A stretch of DNA of 64,000 nt from Gammaproteobacteria bacterium. Its GTDB lineage: Bacteria > Pseudomonadota > Gammaproteobacteria > Ga0077536. Where the stretch lies: positions 272,981-336,980 of the forward strand of contig JAJFJQ010000057.1 of the NCBI GenBank assembly GCA_021773835.1, in the 5' to 3' direction. The notes beneath the pieces were generated by a model that was given only the letters and a program-made list of their open reading frames with translations, was not told where the DNA came from and did no database searches. The position numbers and the translations under genes are program-made. Of the stretch, positions 36,101 through 44,309 are shown piece after piece. Each line of letters starts with the position of its first letter. Positions within the stretch are counted from its first letter, which is position 1.

Positions 36101-36357
36101 AGCAGGGTGGTCGTCAGCGGATAGGTGATCTGATCCTCGACCAGATCGGGACTGCGACCCGGCCAGTTGGTGAATACGATCACCTGCACATCCGACAGAT
36201 CGGGGATCGCATCGAGTGGCGCTGACTTTAGCGAGCGATAGCCCCAAACTGCGGCAGCGCTCACGAGCATCAAAGTGAGTAACCAGTTACGCGCCGAGAA
36301 ATCGATCAGTTTTTCAAGCGGCCCGTTGTTGGGCACGTTGCCGTTCGCACTTACCAT
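33166..36357 (-). CDS. cusA: Copper/silver efflux RND permease
   Basis: This 1063-residue heavy-metal RND pump has the Cu/Ag (HME4) helix-4 motif AIGAMVDAAIVIIDN. The three methionines that bind Cu(I)/Ag(I) in E. coli CusA appear conserved by context: SILFMPTTLPG, PLSMIETNIMLKP and RTEMLATGIRS. It takes metal from the periplasm and cytosol using proton flow. The start overlaps the adaptor gene stop by seven bases. Length and topology are normal. This distinguishes it from the second RND pump of the island, which lacks the third methionine. Confidence 0.95.
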   Translation of the reverse strand: MVSANGNVPNNGPLEKLIDFSARNWLLTLMLVSAAAVWGYRSLKSAPLDAIPDLSDVQVIVFTNWPGRSPDLVEDQITYPLTTTLLAAPAVRFVRGQSFMGLSFVYVIFEDGTDMYWARSRVLEYLNSATPKLPDDVRPTLGPDATGVGWVYQYALTDKTGSQSLADLRALQDFNLRYALEAVEGVAEVASVGGFVKEYQINVDPNKLASYGIPLDKLTTAVRASNKDVGGRVLEIAGHEQFIRGRGYVRSVDDLTEVVIGVAEGGIPIRVADVATVSLGPALQRGQADLDGEGIAVGGIVVMRYGENALEVIDRIKKRLEVLRTSLPDGVEIVPVYDRSSLIERAIKTLQNTLIEEMLIVSLVIGLFLLHARSAFVAILTLPIAILLSFIPMSYMGLTANIMSLGGIAVAIGAMVDAAIVIIDNVHNRLHGESLEGESRTRAIIDAMQEVGPSIFFSLLIITVSFVPVFALEGTEGRLFKPLAFTKTFSMFFAALLSVTLIPALAVLLIKGRIRGDDSLLNKALRAGYAPVVRFAVRWRWLVVISAIFALVATVPVYRSLGNEFMPPLNEGSILFMPTTLPGISIEEATRVMQTMDRELKKFPEVERVFGKVGRSTSPTDPAPLSMIETNIMLKPENEWREGMTWDKLIGEMDSAMRFPGMPNIWWMPIQTRTEMLATGIRSTLGIKVFGPELATIERTGVAIERALLDDERTAPYTRSAFAERATGGYFLDFDIDRKAAARFGLNVNDVQRVIEAAMGGVKVGETVEGRERYGILVRYAREYRDNIEALKRVFVTTSTGAQIPISQVADIQFRTGPPALRNEDGQLVSFVFVDVNDDIGIADYVDLARDVVAEKATISPGYRIDWAGQFTYFERAKARLMILVPLTVFVIFFMLYLHRKSIIETLIVMTALPFSLIGSIWLLAALKYNLSVAVAVGMIAVAGLAVELGLLMMLYLDLAWRKHALDGSLQVRNDLIEAITEGASQRIRPMLMTGLALFMGLLPIMYSNGSGADVMKRIAAPMLGGVGSALLLVLIVFPAIFSFWRGRELSARVPASFHTKSQ

Positions 36358-37916
36358 TGCTCGATCCCCGTCTTAAGACGCGTTTCCGCAGCAATGAGGA
36401 AGTTGCCGGACGTCACCACGGTATCGCCCAGAGCGAGACCCTCGAGCACCTCCACAAACCCCTGTGCATGGCGACCCGCTTTGATTCTGACGGGCTTCAG
36501 ACGACCTTCACCGAGGTCGACGAACACCACGCGGCTGTCGCCGGCGACGATGATCGCCTCCTCGGGCACACTGAGCCGATGACCCAGGTCCGCCTCGAGT
36601 GCGACCTCCGCGTACATATCGGGCTTGAGTTCACCAGCGGCATTGTCGAGCGACAATCGAATGCGCCCGGTCCGGCTCTCGCCGTCGAGGTATGGGTACA
36701 CATACTCGACCGCCGCCGGATACGTGCGTCCCGGCAGGTACGGTAAGGTTATCGTCGCCGGCATGCCGACGTGCACTGATTCGAGATCGGCCTCGAAGAC
36801 TTCCGCTTCGATCCACACACGTGACAGATCGGCGATGACGAGCAGCGCGTCGCCCATTCGGGCTGCGCTTCCGTCTGTGATGTTGCGCTCAATCAGCGTA
36901 CCGCTGCGTGGGGCATACATGGCAACGTAGTCTTGCGGCGCGCCGCGCTGTTCCAAGGCCTTGATTTCGCCAGCGGACATGTCCCACAACGCAAGACGTT
37001 GGCGGGCCGCCCGCAGCAGGGTATTCTTCTCGCCCGGTTTAGGACGACGCTTGCGTGTTTCGAGATACTCTTGTTGGGCCGCGACTAACTCGGGGCTATA
37101 GACGGTAAACAGCACTTGGTTTTTCGCGATCGCGGCTCCCACATAGTTGGCCTTCAGGTCGCCGATGTAACCATCAAACTTCAGTGTCACGTTCGATAAC
37201 AGCCGCTCATCGAACGTCACTTCACCAACGGCGCGGATCCGCTGCACGAGATCACGGTGTGTGGCCGTATCCGTCTTCACACCAATCATTTGTCGGCGAC
37301 GGTTATCGATCGTGATGGCGTTGGCTTCATCCCCCGGCATCGCCGCCCCCCCGACCAGTGTCGCGCCCGCAGCGATGGCGAGCCCTTCCCGATCGGTCGC
37401 AAGATCAAACTGCAGTCGCTTTTCACCGCCTTGCCCACCCTTTATTTCCACCGTCAGCGGCCACTCGCCGCGCATCGAAAGGTTTACCGTCCCTTCGTAG
37501 CGGCCGGGATCCATCTCTTTGAGATCCGCCGGAGCGCGCATTGCGGCCATTGCACCCATGGCGGGCATTTGGGCGTAGGCATCGACCTCAATGCCGGGGA
37601 CCGGATTGCCGGCCTGGTCGCGAACCTCGACCATGATTTTGTTATCGCCAACCCGCGCAGTGGCCGGATCGAGATCGATCCCAACGATCAGATCACCCGT
37701 GCGGTAACGCGGGATCCCGCTGTCGCCCATTGCTGTACCAGGCTCAGTGGTTACAACGACCTCAAGACCACCGGCCGCGTACTGCGCCATCCAGCTTTGG
37801 GCGACCTTTCCGAGGGTCTTCGAGGCTGAATTAGACAGATAAAAATAGGCACCTCCGCCGAGCACTACCAACGCTACGATTGCAGCGAACCACAAAAACG
37901 TCTTTAACTGTTTCAT
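36351..37916 (-). CDS. cusB: Copper/silver efflux periplasmic adaptor
   Basis: The start at 37916 overlaps the cusC stop as ATGA and opens a membrane anchor (LWFAAIVALVVLGGGAYFYL). An N-terminal FixH/YtkA-like domain (about 35-175) includes the methionine-rich stretch AQMPAMGAMAAM, possibly a Cu(I) relay. The adaptor core follows with RIRAVGEVTFDERLLSNVTL, APRSGTLIERN and LKPDMYAEVALEADLG. CusB passes copper to CusA and couples it to CusC. At 521 residues it is longer than E. coli CusB because of the extra N-terminal domain. Confidence 0.93.
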   Translation of the reverse strand: MKQLKTFLWFAAIVALVVLGGGAYFYLSNSASKTLGKVAQSWMAQYAAGGLEVVVTTEPGTAMGDSGIPRYRTGDLIVGIDLDPATARVGDNKIMVEVRDQAGNPVPGIEVDAYAQMPAMGAMAAMRAPADLKEMDPGRYEGTVNLSMRGEWPLTVEIKGGQGGEKRLQFDLATDREGLAIAAGATLVGGAAMPGDEANAITIDNRRRQMIGVKTDTATHRDLVQRIRAVGEVTFDERLLSNVTLKFDGYIGDLKANYVGAAIAKNQVLFTVYSPELVAAQQEYLETRKRRPKPGEKNTLLRAARQRLALWDMSAGEIKALEQRGAPQDYVAMYAPRSGTLIERNITDGSAARMGDALLVIADLSRVWIEAEVFEADLESVHVGMPATITLPYLPGRTYPAAVEYVYPYLDGESRTGRIRLSLDNAAGELKPDMYAEVALEADLGHRLSVPEEAIIVAGDSRVVFVDLGEGRLKPVRIKAGRHAQGFVEVLEGLALGDTVVTSGNFLIAAETRLKTGIEQW

Positions 37917-39220
37917 TGTCGTACTCCTGCCGGAGCCATTCGCACGGCTCCGATAGAACCGCCGACCCAACGCTCGAGCTCGGCCAAGCGACGGGCGTGA
38001 TCAGCCCGCGCACGGGCCAGCGCAAGGTCTGTTCGGAGCTTGCGCTGCTCGGCGTTGATAACATTGAGAAACGCACCGTTACCACTTTGATAGTCGGCGA
38101 GCGCCGCTTCGAGATACTCATCGGCAAGCGGGACGAGCCGGTCCTGGTAGAGTGCGATAGAGGTTTTGGTTTCGAGCACCTGCGCGCGCGCTTGCGCGAG
38201 CTCCGCAAGTAAATCGGCGCGCCGCTCAAGCAGCGACCATTCACCGCGACGCGCCTCGGCTTGGGCTCGACTTAATTCTGATCGCCGCTTGCTGCGATCG
38301 AACGGCACGTTGATCGAGATCCCAAAGATGGGCCGCTTGTCGGGGTTGTCCCACAGGCTGTTGTAGCCCACCCCCACCTGAAAATCAGGATAGAACGCTT
38401 TCTCAGCCAGCGTAATACGACTTTTGCTCGCAGAGACCTGCGCATCCAGGCGGGCGAGTTCCGGATGTTGCTCCAGCGCCAGCGTTTGCAGCAGGTCGAG
38501 TGCAGGCAGTGACAATGGCAGGGATACTGGCCCCGCTACAGGCAAGGATGCCTCGGGTGCACGGTTCAGGAGCGCATTAATGCGCGCTTGCACGACGGCT
38601 CGTTGGCGGAGCAAACGAAACAACTCGTTATCCAGATCGGTTCGCTCCACCTCCGCCTGCAGTACGTCTTGCTTGAGCCCACGCCCTACGGCGTAGCGCG
38701 TTTGGGCAGTGGCGATCAATTCATCGAGCAGCGCTCGGGTCGCGTGATGTACCGCCAGCCCGTCATCAATAAAACGCCATTCGGCATGCGCGGACTTCGC
38801 TTGGGCAATAATTAGCAGCTGCAACGCGTCGACGTCGCGATCTGCGGCAACGGCGTCGTGCCGGGCGCTCGCTTCGCGCGCCGCCAGGGTCCCCGGCCAG
38901 GGGATCCTCTGGCTGAAATCGACCTTCTGATTCAACCCTTGGTTGCTACCGCCGGTCATTGGCGCAACCCCATAGCTCAGCATTGGGTCGTCGAGCGAAC
39001 CGGCGGGGTCGATACGATAAGCGGCCGCTTCAGCCGCCGCGCGTATTCCAGCCAGACCCGGGTTCGCTTCGAGCACCCACGACACTAGGTCCGCCGCGGT
39101 AAACGCGTTTCCGGTTTCAAATTCGGTATGCTTTCGTAGCGCCTGCTCGCCCGAAACGGGACCTATGGCAAGCGCCAACACAGCGCTGAGTAAAGCGCGT
39201 GCTAAAAGTCGGGAAGGCAT
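37913..39220 (-). CDS. cusC: Outer membrane efflux channel of the Cus pump
   Basis: A signal peptide (LLSAVLALAIGPVSG) and 435 residues of TolC-like organisation: helical repeats around VLEANPGLAGIRAAAEAA and VLQAEVERTDLDNELFRLLR, and the motif FGISINVPFDRSKRRSEL. AAGGAG lies seven bases before the ATG. It is the first gene of a cusC-cusB-cusA unit coupled by overlapping codons, and forms the exit duct for copper or silver. Confidence 0.92.
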   Translation of the reverse strand: MPSRLLARALLSAVLALAIGPVSGEQALRKHTEFETGNAFTAADLVSWVLEANPGLAGIRAAAEAAAYRIDPAGSLDDPMLSYGVAPMTGGSNQGLNQKVDFSQRIPWPGTLAAREASARHDAVAADRDVDALQLLIIAQAKSAHAEWRFIDDGLAVHHATRALLDELIATAQTRYAVGRGLKQDVLQAEVERTDLDNELFRLLRQRAVVQARINALLNRAPEASLPVAGPVSLPLSLPALDLLQTLALEQHPELARLDAQVSASKSRITLAEKAFYPDFQVGVGYNSLWDNPDKRPIFGISINVPFDRSKRRSELSRAQAEARRGEWSLLERRADLLAELAQARAQVLETKTSIALYQDRLVPLADEYLEAALADYQSGNGAFLNVINAEQRKLRTDLALARARADHARRLAELERWVGGSIGAVRMAPAGVRQ

Positions 39221-39310
39221 TGCCCATCTCCTTCTGTCGGTTACAAATCAAACATGCAACACACTCGGATACGGCGATTTACCGCAACCCGAGGTCAAGA
39301 AGGAATAGGT

Positions 39311-39736
39311 CTAAATACGCAGTCGTTGCGTGACGAGGTAGGTCTGGGAGCCCGGTTGGTGAGCGCTTTCCGCGCGTTGGCAGGGAATGACAGCGGCACC
39401 ACACACAGGCGCAGCGTAAGTTGTCGCGACCAGAGTAGCCGCCGGCGGATCCACATCCGATCGAACTTCAACCGGCTTACTGATAGCGGCCGTTTGATCC
39501 GATCCGTGATCGATACTCAGCTCGACGGATTTTTCACAGCACGAACCGTTTTCCGTCGCCATCGCATCATCGCAATCCGAGCCCACGTACGCATCGTGAT
39601 CATCGCAGCAACATGTTTCGTGAACGACCATATCCATCATCGCGCACGCGAAGAGTGTTTGCGCATGCACAGGCCCGATAGCCAGCATCAATAAGAGCGG
39701 GAGACGGCGGATGAATGTTCGCTTACGTCGGGTCAT
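39311..39736 (-). CDS. Exported Cys-rich protein upstream of cusCBA
   Basis: The start at 39736 (MTRRKRTF) gives a clean signal peptide (LPLLLMLAIGPVHA); the longer frame to 39829 does not. The mature protein of about 115 residues has clusters FACAMMDM, ETCCCDDHD and GSCCEKS, then a second pair of cysteines near the C-terminus. This suggests Cu(I) or other thiophilic metal binding in the periplasm. No family is recognised with certainty. It lies 90 bases upstream of cusC in the same direction. Confidence 0.65.
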   Translation of the reverse strand: MTRRKRTFIRRLPLLLMLAIGPVHAQTLFACAMMDMVVHETCCCDDHDAYVGSDCDDAMATENGSCCEKSVELSIDHGSDQTAAISKPVEVRSDVDPPAATLVATTYAAPVCGAAVIPCQRAESAHQPGSQTYLVTQRLRI

Positions 39737-39918
39737 AGGTCTGAGTGTAGTAGCGAGCGGCGCGTAACGCCAGAATGCATTAGGGCGCGGGTAACCCGCA
39801 AAGTTCCCGGAAGCGCAGACGCCCGGCAAAACTGCTTCCCCTGCAAATGCATCGAATAGGTATGCCGGCCGGGATTTTCGACAGACTAGGCCGCAAATCG
39901 CCCTTTAGGCCAAAGTGT

Positions 39919-40326
39919 TCATGAGAATAAGGCGTCGATGATCGGGCATTGTGGCCGAAGTGCGCCGTCACATTCGCTCATCATTTTATGAAGCGTGCGT
40001 TCCATTTTTTTCAAGTCGGAAATTTTCTTTCTCACGTCTTTCAAATGAATTGACGTCCGTTCTAATACATCAGCACAAGTAAAGTTCTCTTCATCTACAA
40101 GATCGAGTAGGCCCCTAACCTCCTTCAACGAGAATCCGAGTTCCCTTGAACGGCGAATGAAATGTAAGCGACGAACGTGCTTTTCGTTGTATACCCGGTG
40201 CCCACCTTCGCTACGCATAGGTTCGGGCATCAATTCGATCTTTTCGTAATACCGGACCGTTTCGCTGTTCACGCCACTTTTCTTGGCCAACGAGCCGCGA
40301 CTCAGATTGCCATAGAGATCAGTCAT
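39919..40326 (-). CDS. MerR-family metal-responsive regulator
   Basis: The start at 40326 (MTDLYGN) gives 135 residues. The HTH (SLAKKSGVNSETVRYYEKI) and following wing are MerR-type, followed by a long dimerisation helix. Cysteines at NFTCADV, SECDG and RPQCPII correspond to the three mercury-binding cysteines of MerR, but the last pair is spaced eight rather than nine residues apart. The regulator faces a 19-bp-spacer promoter for merC and its neighbours. The ligand is likely Hg(II) or another soft metal. Confidence 0.88.
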   Translation of the reverse strand: MTDLYGNLSRGSLAKKSGVNSETVRYYEKIELMPEPMRSEGGHRVYNEKHVRRLHFIRRSRELGFSLKEVRGLLDLVDEENFTCADVLERTSIHLKDVRKKISDLKKMERTLHKMMSECDGALRPQCPIIDALFS

Positions 40327-40337
40327 GAAATTTGCCC

Positions 40338-40368
40338 TTGATCCTGTAGTTACTACAGGTTCTATCAT
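40338..40368 (+). promoter_or_regulatory. MerR-type promoter for the merC operon
   Basis: TTGATC (40338-40343) and TATCAT (40363-40368) are separated by 19 bp, the over-long spacer typical of MerR-activated promoters. A perfect dyad CCTGTAG-TTA-CTACAGG (40343-40359) fills the spacer. The divergent MerR gene starts 11 bases away at 40326. Confidence 0.8.
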
Positions 40369-40410
40369 AAGGGTAAATGAGCCATGGGTAACCATAGAAT
40401 TGGGATCGAA

Positions 40411-40800
40411 ATGTTTTCGACTGTCGTAGAAAAAATCGGCTCAGTGGGCGTAGTCGTGTCGGCGATGGGATGTGCAGCGTGTTTCCCAGCATTAGGCGCG
40501 TTAGCAGGGACGCTTGGGCTCGGCTTCCTCGCTCAATTTGAAGGAGTCTTCATTAACAAGCTGCTGCCCGCGTTCGCAATCCTCGTGTTGATCGCAAACA
40601 CATGGGGATGGCTTAGGCACCGCGTCCATATTCGAGGGCTCATTTCAATACTGGGCCCGGTGGCTGTCTTGGCGACGCTTTACCCTCTATGGAGCTACGG
40701 ATGGAGTACAACTCTGTTCTATGTCGCACTGGCGACGATGTTCGCTGTATCCATCATCGATATAGTAAAACCCGCCAAGCGTCGTACAGCTGACGTTTAG
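40411..40800 (+). CDS. merC: Mercuric transport protein MerC
   Basis: The start at 40411 (MFSTVVEKIGSVG) aligns with the usual MerC N-terminus and leaves a normal leader after the promoter; an in-frame ATG at 40384 would lie too close to it. The 129 residues form about four membrane helices, with the paired cysteines SAMGCAACFPALG that define MerC, followed by GLGFLAQFEGVFINK. MerC moves Hg(II) across the inner membrane. No mercuric reductase is present here to use imported mercury. Confidence 0.88.
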   Translation: MFSTVVEKIGSVGVVVSAMGCAACFPALGALAGTLGLGFLAQFEGVFINKLLPAFAILVLIANTWGWLRHRVHIRGLISILGPVAVLATLYPLWSYGWSTTLFYVALATMFAVSIIDIVKPAKRRTADV

Positions 40801-40808
40801 GAAGTTTG

Positions 40809-41021
40809 ATGTCTGAGCCTGTTTTGCAATCGACTATTACCTGTCCGGAATGCGGGCATAAGAAAAAAGAAACAATGCCGACAGATTCTTGCCAGTGGTT
40901 CATTGAATGCGAATCTTGTGACACCTTGTTGAAACCGCTACCGGGCGATTGTTGCGTTTTTTGTTCGTACGGCTCTGTTAAGTGTCCGCCGATTCAGGCC
41001 GGTAATTCTTGTCATGACTGA
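40809..41021 (+). CDS. Small Cys-rich protein with GDCCVFCSYG motif
   Basis: AGGAAG lies before the ATG at 40809. The 70-residue product has a zinc-ribbon-like CPECGHKK, then CESC, and the cluster GDCCVFCSYG with a final KCPPIQ. Proteins of this pattern occur beside mercury and related transporters; their exact role is not established to my knowledge. I infer a cytosolic thiol-rich metal carrier. It lies eight bases after merC and its end overlaps the next gene by eight bases. Confidence 0.7.
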   Translation: MSEPVLQSTITCPECGHKKKETMPTDSCQWFIECESCDTLLKPLPGDCCVFCSYGSVKCPPIQAGNSCHD

Positions 41022-41382
41022 TGGCCCCGCCGTTCGCAATGATCTGGTGCTATCTCGAGCTTCGTGGTTGTTATGGGGTATCCCCATGGCGTTGGGCGCC
41101 TTCGCAATACTGTGGCCATTTGCGCGGCCGTTTTTGCTGACCGCCGCATTTATGTGGGCGGGATTTGCATGTGTCGTGAACGCAAAACGTTGTGGGCGGT
41201 TTCACTGTCATATAACGGGCCCGCTGTATCTTGGCCTCGGTTTGGTGTCTGCCCTAATCGGCCTGGGTGTGTTGAACATCGACTGGCGCTGGATCGGAGT
41301 GGTGTTTGCGTTAGGAACGGGTATCGCGTACTTACCTGAATTTGCCGGTTGGCAATACGTTCGACACGGCTCCGACAAGTGA
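41014..41382 (+). CDS. Small membrane protein of the mer-like operon
   Basis: The 122 residues contain four hydrophobic helices and a conserved-looking cytosolic motif NAKRCGRFHCHITGPLY, with cysteines and a histidine that could take metal from the preceding Cys-rich protein. The family is uncharacterised as far as I know, but this pattern is familiar from mercury-resistance neighbourhoods. It overlaps the preceding gene by eight bases, so translation is coupled. Confidence 0.65.
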   Translation: MTDGPAVRNDLVLSRASWLLWGIPMALGAFAILWPFARPFLLTAAFMWAGFACVVNAKRCGRFHCHITGPLYLGLGLVSALIGLGVLNIDWRWIGVVFALGTGIAYLPEFAGWQYVRHGSDK

Positions 41383-41594
41383 ACAGTTAAAAATACTATA
41401 TGCCCGCCATATTGGGCCGAACTCAAGAGCACACCCTATTTGTACGAAAGACTACTTTAGATCAGTAAACGGTATTGTAGCGTCGGACAACCTCCACTCG
41501 CGATCGGCCGTGACGGGTCATTTCGAAGCCCTTCTTTCACCCGCTGGTTCCTGGTCGTGGGCAACCTATTCTCAGGTCGTGAGTCTATTTATCA

Positions 41595-41626
41595 TTGACT
41601 CCGTACCATGGTACGGATACTAAAAT
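41595..41626 (+). promoter_or_regulatory. MerR-type promoter upstream of merR
   Basis: TTGACT (41595-41600), a perfect 16-bp palindrome CCGTACCATGGTACGG (41601-41616) and TAAAAT (41621-41626) with a 20-bp spacer. The palindrome is a close match to the mer operator core CCGTAC-N4-GTACGG. MerR encoded just downstream would control itself and the following genes. Confidence 0.85.
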
Positions 41627-41647
41627 TCATGCTGAGGTAAATGGTCC

Positions 41648-42067
41648 ATGAAAATAGGTAAAGCCGCGCAGGCCGCGAATGTGAGCGTCGAAACCGTCCG
41701 GTTCTATGAGCGCCGAGGGCTGATCGAAAAACCCCAAAAGCCTGCGTACGGTGGGTTCAGATCCTACTCAAAAGATACCGTCAATCGAATTCAGTTTATC
41801 CGAAACTCCCAGACCATCGGGTTTACCCTGCAAGAGATTGGCGAGCTTCTCAACTTAAGCGTTGATCCGGCCGGAGATTGCTCAGTCACGCTCGGTCATG
41901 CCGAGGCTAAACTTGCCGAAGTCGACCGAAAAATTGAGAGCCTCCAGACGATGAAGGGAGCGCTCGAAGTCCTCATTAAGAACTGTCCGGGCAAAGGCGC
42001 GCTCAGTCAATGCTCGATTCTCGGCGCCCTAACAAATGCTGAGGAAGAAATCAGTGTTAATAGCTAG
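41648..42067 (+). CDS. merR: Mercury-type MerR regulator
   Basis: The 139 residues have the MerR HTH (KIGKAAQAANVSVETVRFYERRGL) and the three mercury-ligand cysteines: C in AGDCSVT, C in KNCPGKG and C in SQCSILGAL, the last two nine residues apart as in classical MerR. On binding Hg(II) MerR twists the promoter spacer and activates transcription. It is autogenously placed behind a mer-like operator, and a second near-identical operator lies at 44634-44649. Confidence 0.92.
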   Translation: MKIGKAAQAANVSVETVRFYERRGLIEKPQKPAYGGFRSYSKDTVNRIQFIRNSQTIGFTLQEIGELLNLSVDPAGDCSVTLGHAEAKLAEVDRKIESLQTMKGALEVLIKNCPGKGALSQCSILGALTNAEEEISVNS

Positions 42068-42413
42068 TCGCACTCGCTTCATCGATTTACGGCAAGCTCA
42101 AGGATTGCTTGTCGGGATGATCCTCGCCATTGTCGCCACGGAAGCAAGCGCTGACGTTACCTACCACGTCCATGTGCACGGTTTGGCATGCCCGTTTTGT
42201 GTCTATGGCCTTGAACGTAGTATTGGCAAAATCGAGGGCGTTGATTCCGTGGCCGTCAGTCTTAAGACCGGGTTAATACGCATCGCCGTACGTGATGGCG
42301 TGGCGTTGGATGAAGCTCTCGTGCGTGAGACGGTCAAAGATGCTGGGTTTACGGTAGCGGCATTCGGAATTGCCGAGCCAATTGCGCATAGTGAGGATGA
42401 TGATGGTACCTGA
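42054..42413 (+). CDS. Exported HMA-domain protein (MerP-like), first copy
   Basis: I prefer GTG at 42054 with GAGGAAG seven bases upstream; an ATG at 42036 is in frame but has no ribosome site. A signal peptide (GLLVGMILAIVATEASA) is followed by a heavy-metal-associated domain whose metal loop is GLACPFCVYGLER. The CxxC is as in MerP but with an unusual CPFC. The C-terminus is acidic with a histidine. It should be a periplasmic soft-metal chaperone. It overlaps the merR end by 14 bases. Confidence 0.8.
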   Translation: MLIASRTRFIDLRQAQGLLVGMILAIVATEASADVTYHVHVHGLACPFCVYGLERSIGKIEGVDSVAVSLKTGLIRIAVRDGVALDEALVRETVKDAGFTVAAFGIAEPIAHSEDDDGT

Positions 42414-42831
42414 CGTTAATACCATCGATCGTGAGGAAAAGCGCCGCACATTTCACGAGACTGGGGTTACTGCGTTAACTCTTTTCGCATCGACCGGCAC
42501 ATTGGTGTGCTGCGCCTTGCCCATCATGCTGGTGTCTATTGCCGGCTTCGGCGCGTTCGTTGCTTCTGTGACTAGCAACTTTCCGATCCTTGTCGAGTTG
42601 AGTTTGCACAAAGAATGGATCTTCGGACTCTCCGGTGTGATGCTCGCGTTTAGCGGTTGGATAGTTTGGCGACCGGATCGGTCGTGCCCAACGGATCCAG
42701 TGCTTGCTCGTTGGTGCAACGCCTTTCAGACATGGAACCGCCGCGTAGTTGCCGCGTCGGCAGTCATTTGGGGCATCGGTTTTTTTGCTGCATTTTTAGC
42801 GCTGCCGCTACGCGTAGCCCTCGGATTGTGA
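42403..42831 (+). CDS. MerT-like membrane protein with CC pair
   Basis: Three consecutive ATGs lie at 42397-42405; 42403 is best spaced from GAGG. The 142 residues have about four hydrophobic helices, with VCCALPIMLVSIAGFG in the first, a vicinal cysteine pair as in MerT, and a loop RPDRSCPTDPVLARWC with two more cysteines. I infer a Hg(II) or soft-metal inner-membrane transporter that receives metal from the periplasmic HMA proteins on either side. It overlaps the preceding gene. Confidence 0.7.
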   Translation: MVPDVNTIDREEKRRTFHETGVTALTLFASTGTLVCCALPIMLVSIAGFGAFVASVTSNFPILVELSLHKEWIFGLSGVMLAFSGWIVWRPDRSCPTDPVLARWCNAFQTWNRRVVAASAVIWGIGFFAAFLALPLRVALGL

Positions 42832-42841
42832 GAGCCGGGAT

Positions 42842-43408
42842 ATGAAGAAATTCGATGATGCGTGCGGCATAGTGGTATTGCTGTTCGCCATGTTCACTGG
42901 AGCTCCGGCGCACGCAGACGATCAAAATTACGAGATACGGGTTGAGGGAATGGTGTGCGCGTATTGTGCTTATACCGTCAGCAAGGATCTTGCGTCACTA
43001 CCCGGAGTGGCGGAGAACTCAGTGCTCGTTGATCTTGAACGCGGTGTCGCTATTCTCAAAAGCGCTCACGCACTCGACGAAAGACTGATAATGGAGACGT
43101 TTCGGGACTCGGGCTTCACAGTCGTCGATATCTCGGTCGTGCCGCAGGCTGCTACGGCAGCAGCGCCATCGGCGCAGATCGCTAAGATCACCGTAGACAC
43201 CGATCGGATTGGATCTAAGGTGGCCAATCAACTGCTCGATGTGCTCGGCGAGACAGCGGCTAAAAGATCAAGCGAACTTCATGTGCTTGCACCGCGGAAC
43301 CTAGAATCGGAAATTCTAAAACCACTTATTGCCGGACGGCAACGAGCCATCAAAGTTCGCTATGAGCCAGTCGACCAGAATGCGGTAGAAGTCACGTTAT
43401 ATCAGTGA
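42842..43408 (+). CDS. Exported HMA-domain protein, second copy, with C-terminal extension
   Basis: A signal peptide (GIVVLLFAMFTGAPAHA) precedes an HMA domain with VEGMVCAYCAYTVSK. After about residue 105 an Ala/Pro linker leads to a second domain of about 75 residues without cysteines that I do not recognise. It is about 60 residues longer than the first HMA copy. The start follows the membrane-protein stop by ten bases, so the genes form one operon. A periplasmic soft-metal chaperone is the likely role. Confidence 0.78.
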   Translation: MKKFDDACGIVVLLFAMFTGAPAHADDQNYEIRVEGMVCAYCAYTVSKDLASLPGVAENSVLVDLERGVAILKSAHALDERLIMETFRDSGFTVVDISVVPQAATAAAPSAQIAKITVDTDRIGSKVANQLLDVLGETAAKRSSELHVLAPRNLESEILKPLIAGRQRAIKVRYEPVDQNAVEVTLYQ

Positions 43409-43412
43409 CACA

Positions 43413-44309
43413 TCAAAAGTTGAATCTAATTCCGAATCGCATGGTGTAGTCGTCCTCTAGCGCAGTTCCGCCAAGATTTTGCGCGATCGGGACTTGTACA
43501 ATCCCTTCAAGGATCCAGCGTTTGGTGACGTACTGAATTCCCGGCGAGAGGAATATTGAGGTGCCGCCCGAATTCAGGTCGCGCGAACCGTTAGCTTCGT
43601 TCTTGCCATGGCGGACAACATTGCCTTCAACCGCGCCGTAGAGATATCCCGGGACACCCGTTTCTTCTAATTCCTGTGGCCATAGCCGGTACTGGAACGA
43701 GGCATCAAGCCGGACTTCATCACCGAACTCGAAACCATTCGCTTTGGTGTTGTACTTGTAGCTAGCTTGCGCATCAATCTGATAATCGAGCGTTTGGTAT
43801 GTCAAAACGATCCCGCCAAACGGATCCCATGAACCTGAGCCGAGTTGCAGCGGCGCGGGTAACTGGCCGAGGCCGTCGCGATCATCATCGTCCCCCGTGG
43901 GGAGCTCGACGCCAAAGAAAGGGGCGATCCGAAACGTACGTCCTTTGGCATCGTTCTGATAGAGGGTGTGGCGGGCGAACACGCGCGCATCTGCAAAGCC
44001 AGTGGTATTGCGGCTCACACGTCCATTGGGTGTCGTGAGCTTAAGCGTTTTATCGACGTAGGGTAAGACCCCAAAGACGGCCCAATTTCGCGTGATACCG
44101 CTGCCCAAAACGCTGATACTGCCGCGGAGGTGGAGATCCTTATCTGCAGCACTCAGCTGATCCTCAACCTGCCGATCGAATAGTTGTTCTCGAAAGACGA
44201 ACTCATCCTTGGCGACGGGCAGCGCGGTATTAAAAGTCTGCGGTGCGGCCTTGATTGTGGTGGAAAGTCCAACTATGAGCACCGCGGTAAAAATCGTCAG
44301 CCAATTCAT
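43413..44309 (-). CDS. Outer-membrane beta-barrel, phenol-MetA-pathway-like family
   Basis: A signal peptide (FTAVLIVGLSTTIKAA) and 275 mature residues with alternating hydrophobic and polar strands ending in a terminal phenylalanine (MRFGIRFNF), as barrels do. GFADARVFARHTLYQ, PFFGVELPTGDDD and LSPGIQYVTKRWILEG resemble the putative MetA-pathway phenol-degradation outer-membrane family, often found in metal clusters. It converges tail to tail with the HMA operon and is coupled by a four-base overlap to the thioredoxin-like gene. Confidence 0.8.
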   Translation of the reverse strand: MNWLTIFTAVLIVGLSTTIKAAPQTFNTALPVAKDEFVFREQLFDRQVEDQLSAADKDLHLRGSISVLGSGITRNWAVFGVLPYVDKTLKLTTPNGRVSRNTTGFADARVFARHTLYQNDAKGRTFRIAPFFGVELPTGDDDDRDGLGQLPAPLQLGSGSWDPFGGIVLTYQTLDYQIDAQASYKYNTKANGFEFGDEVRLDASFQYRLWPQELEETGVPGYLYGAVEGNVVRHGKNEANGSRDLNSGGTSIFLSPGIQYVTKRWILEGIVQVPIAQNLGGTALEDDYTMRFGIRFNF

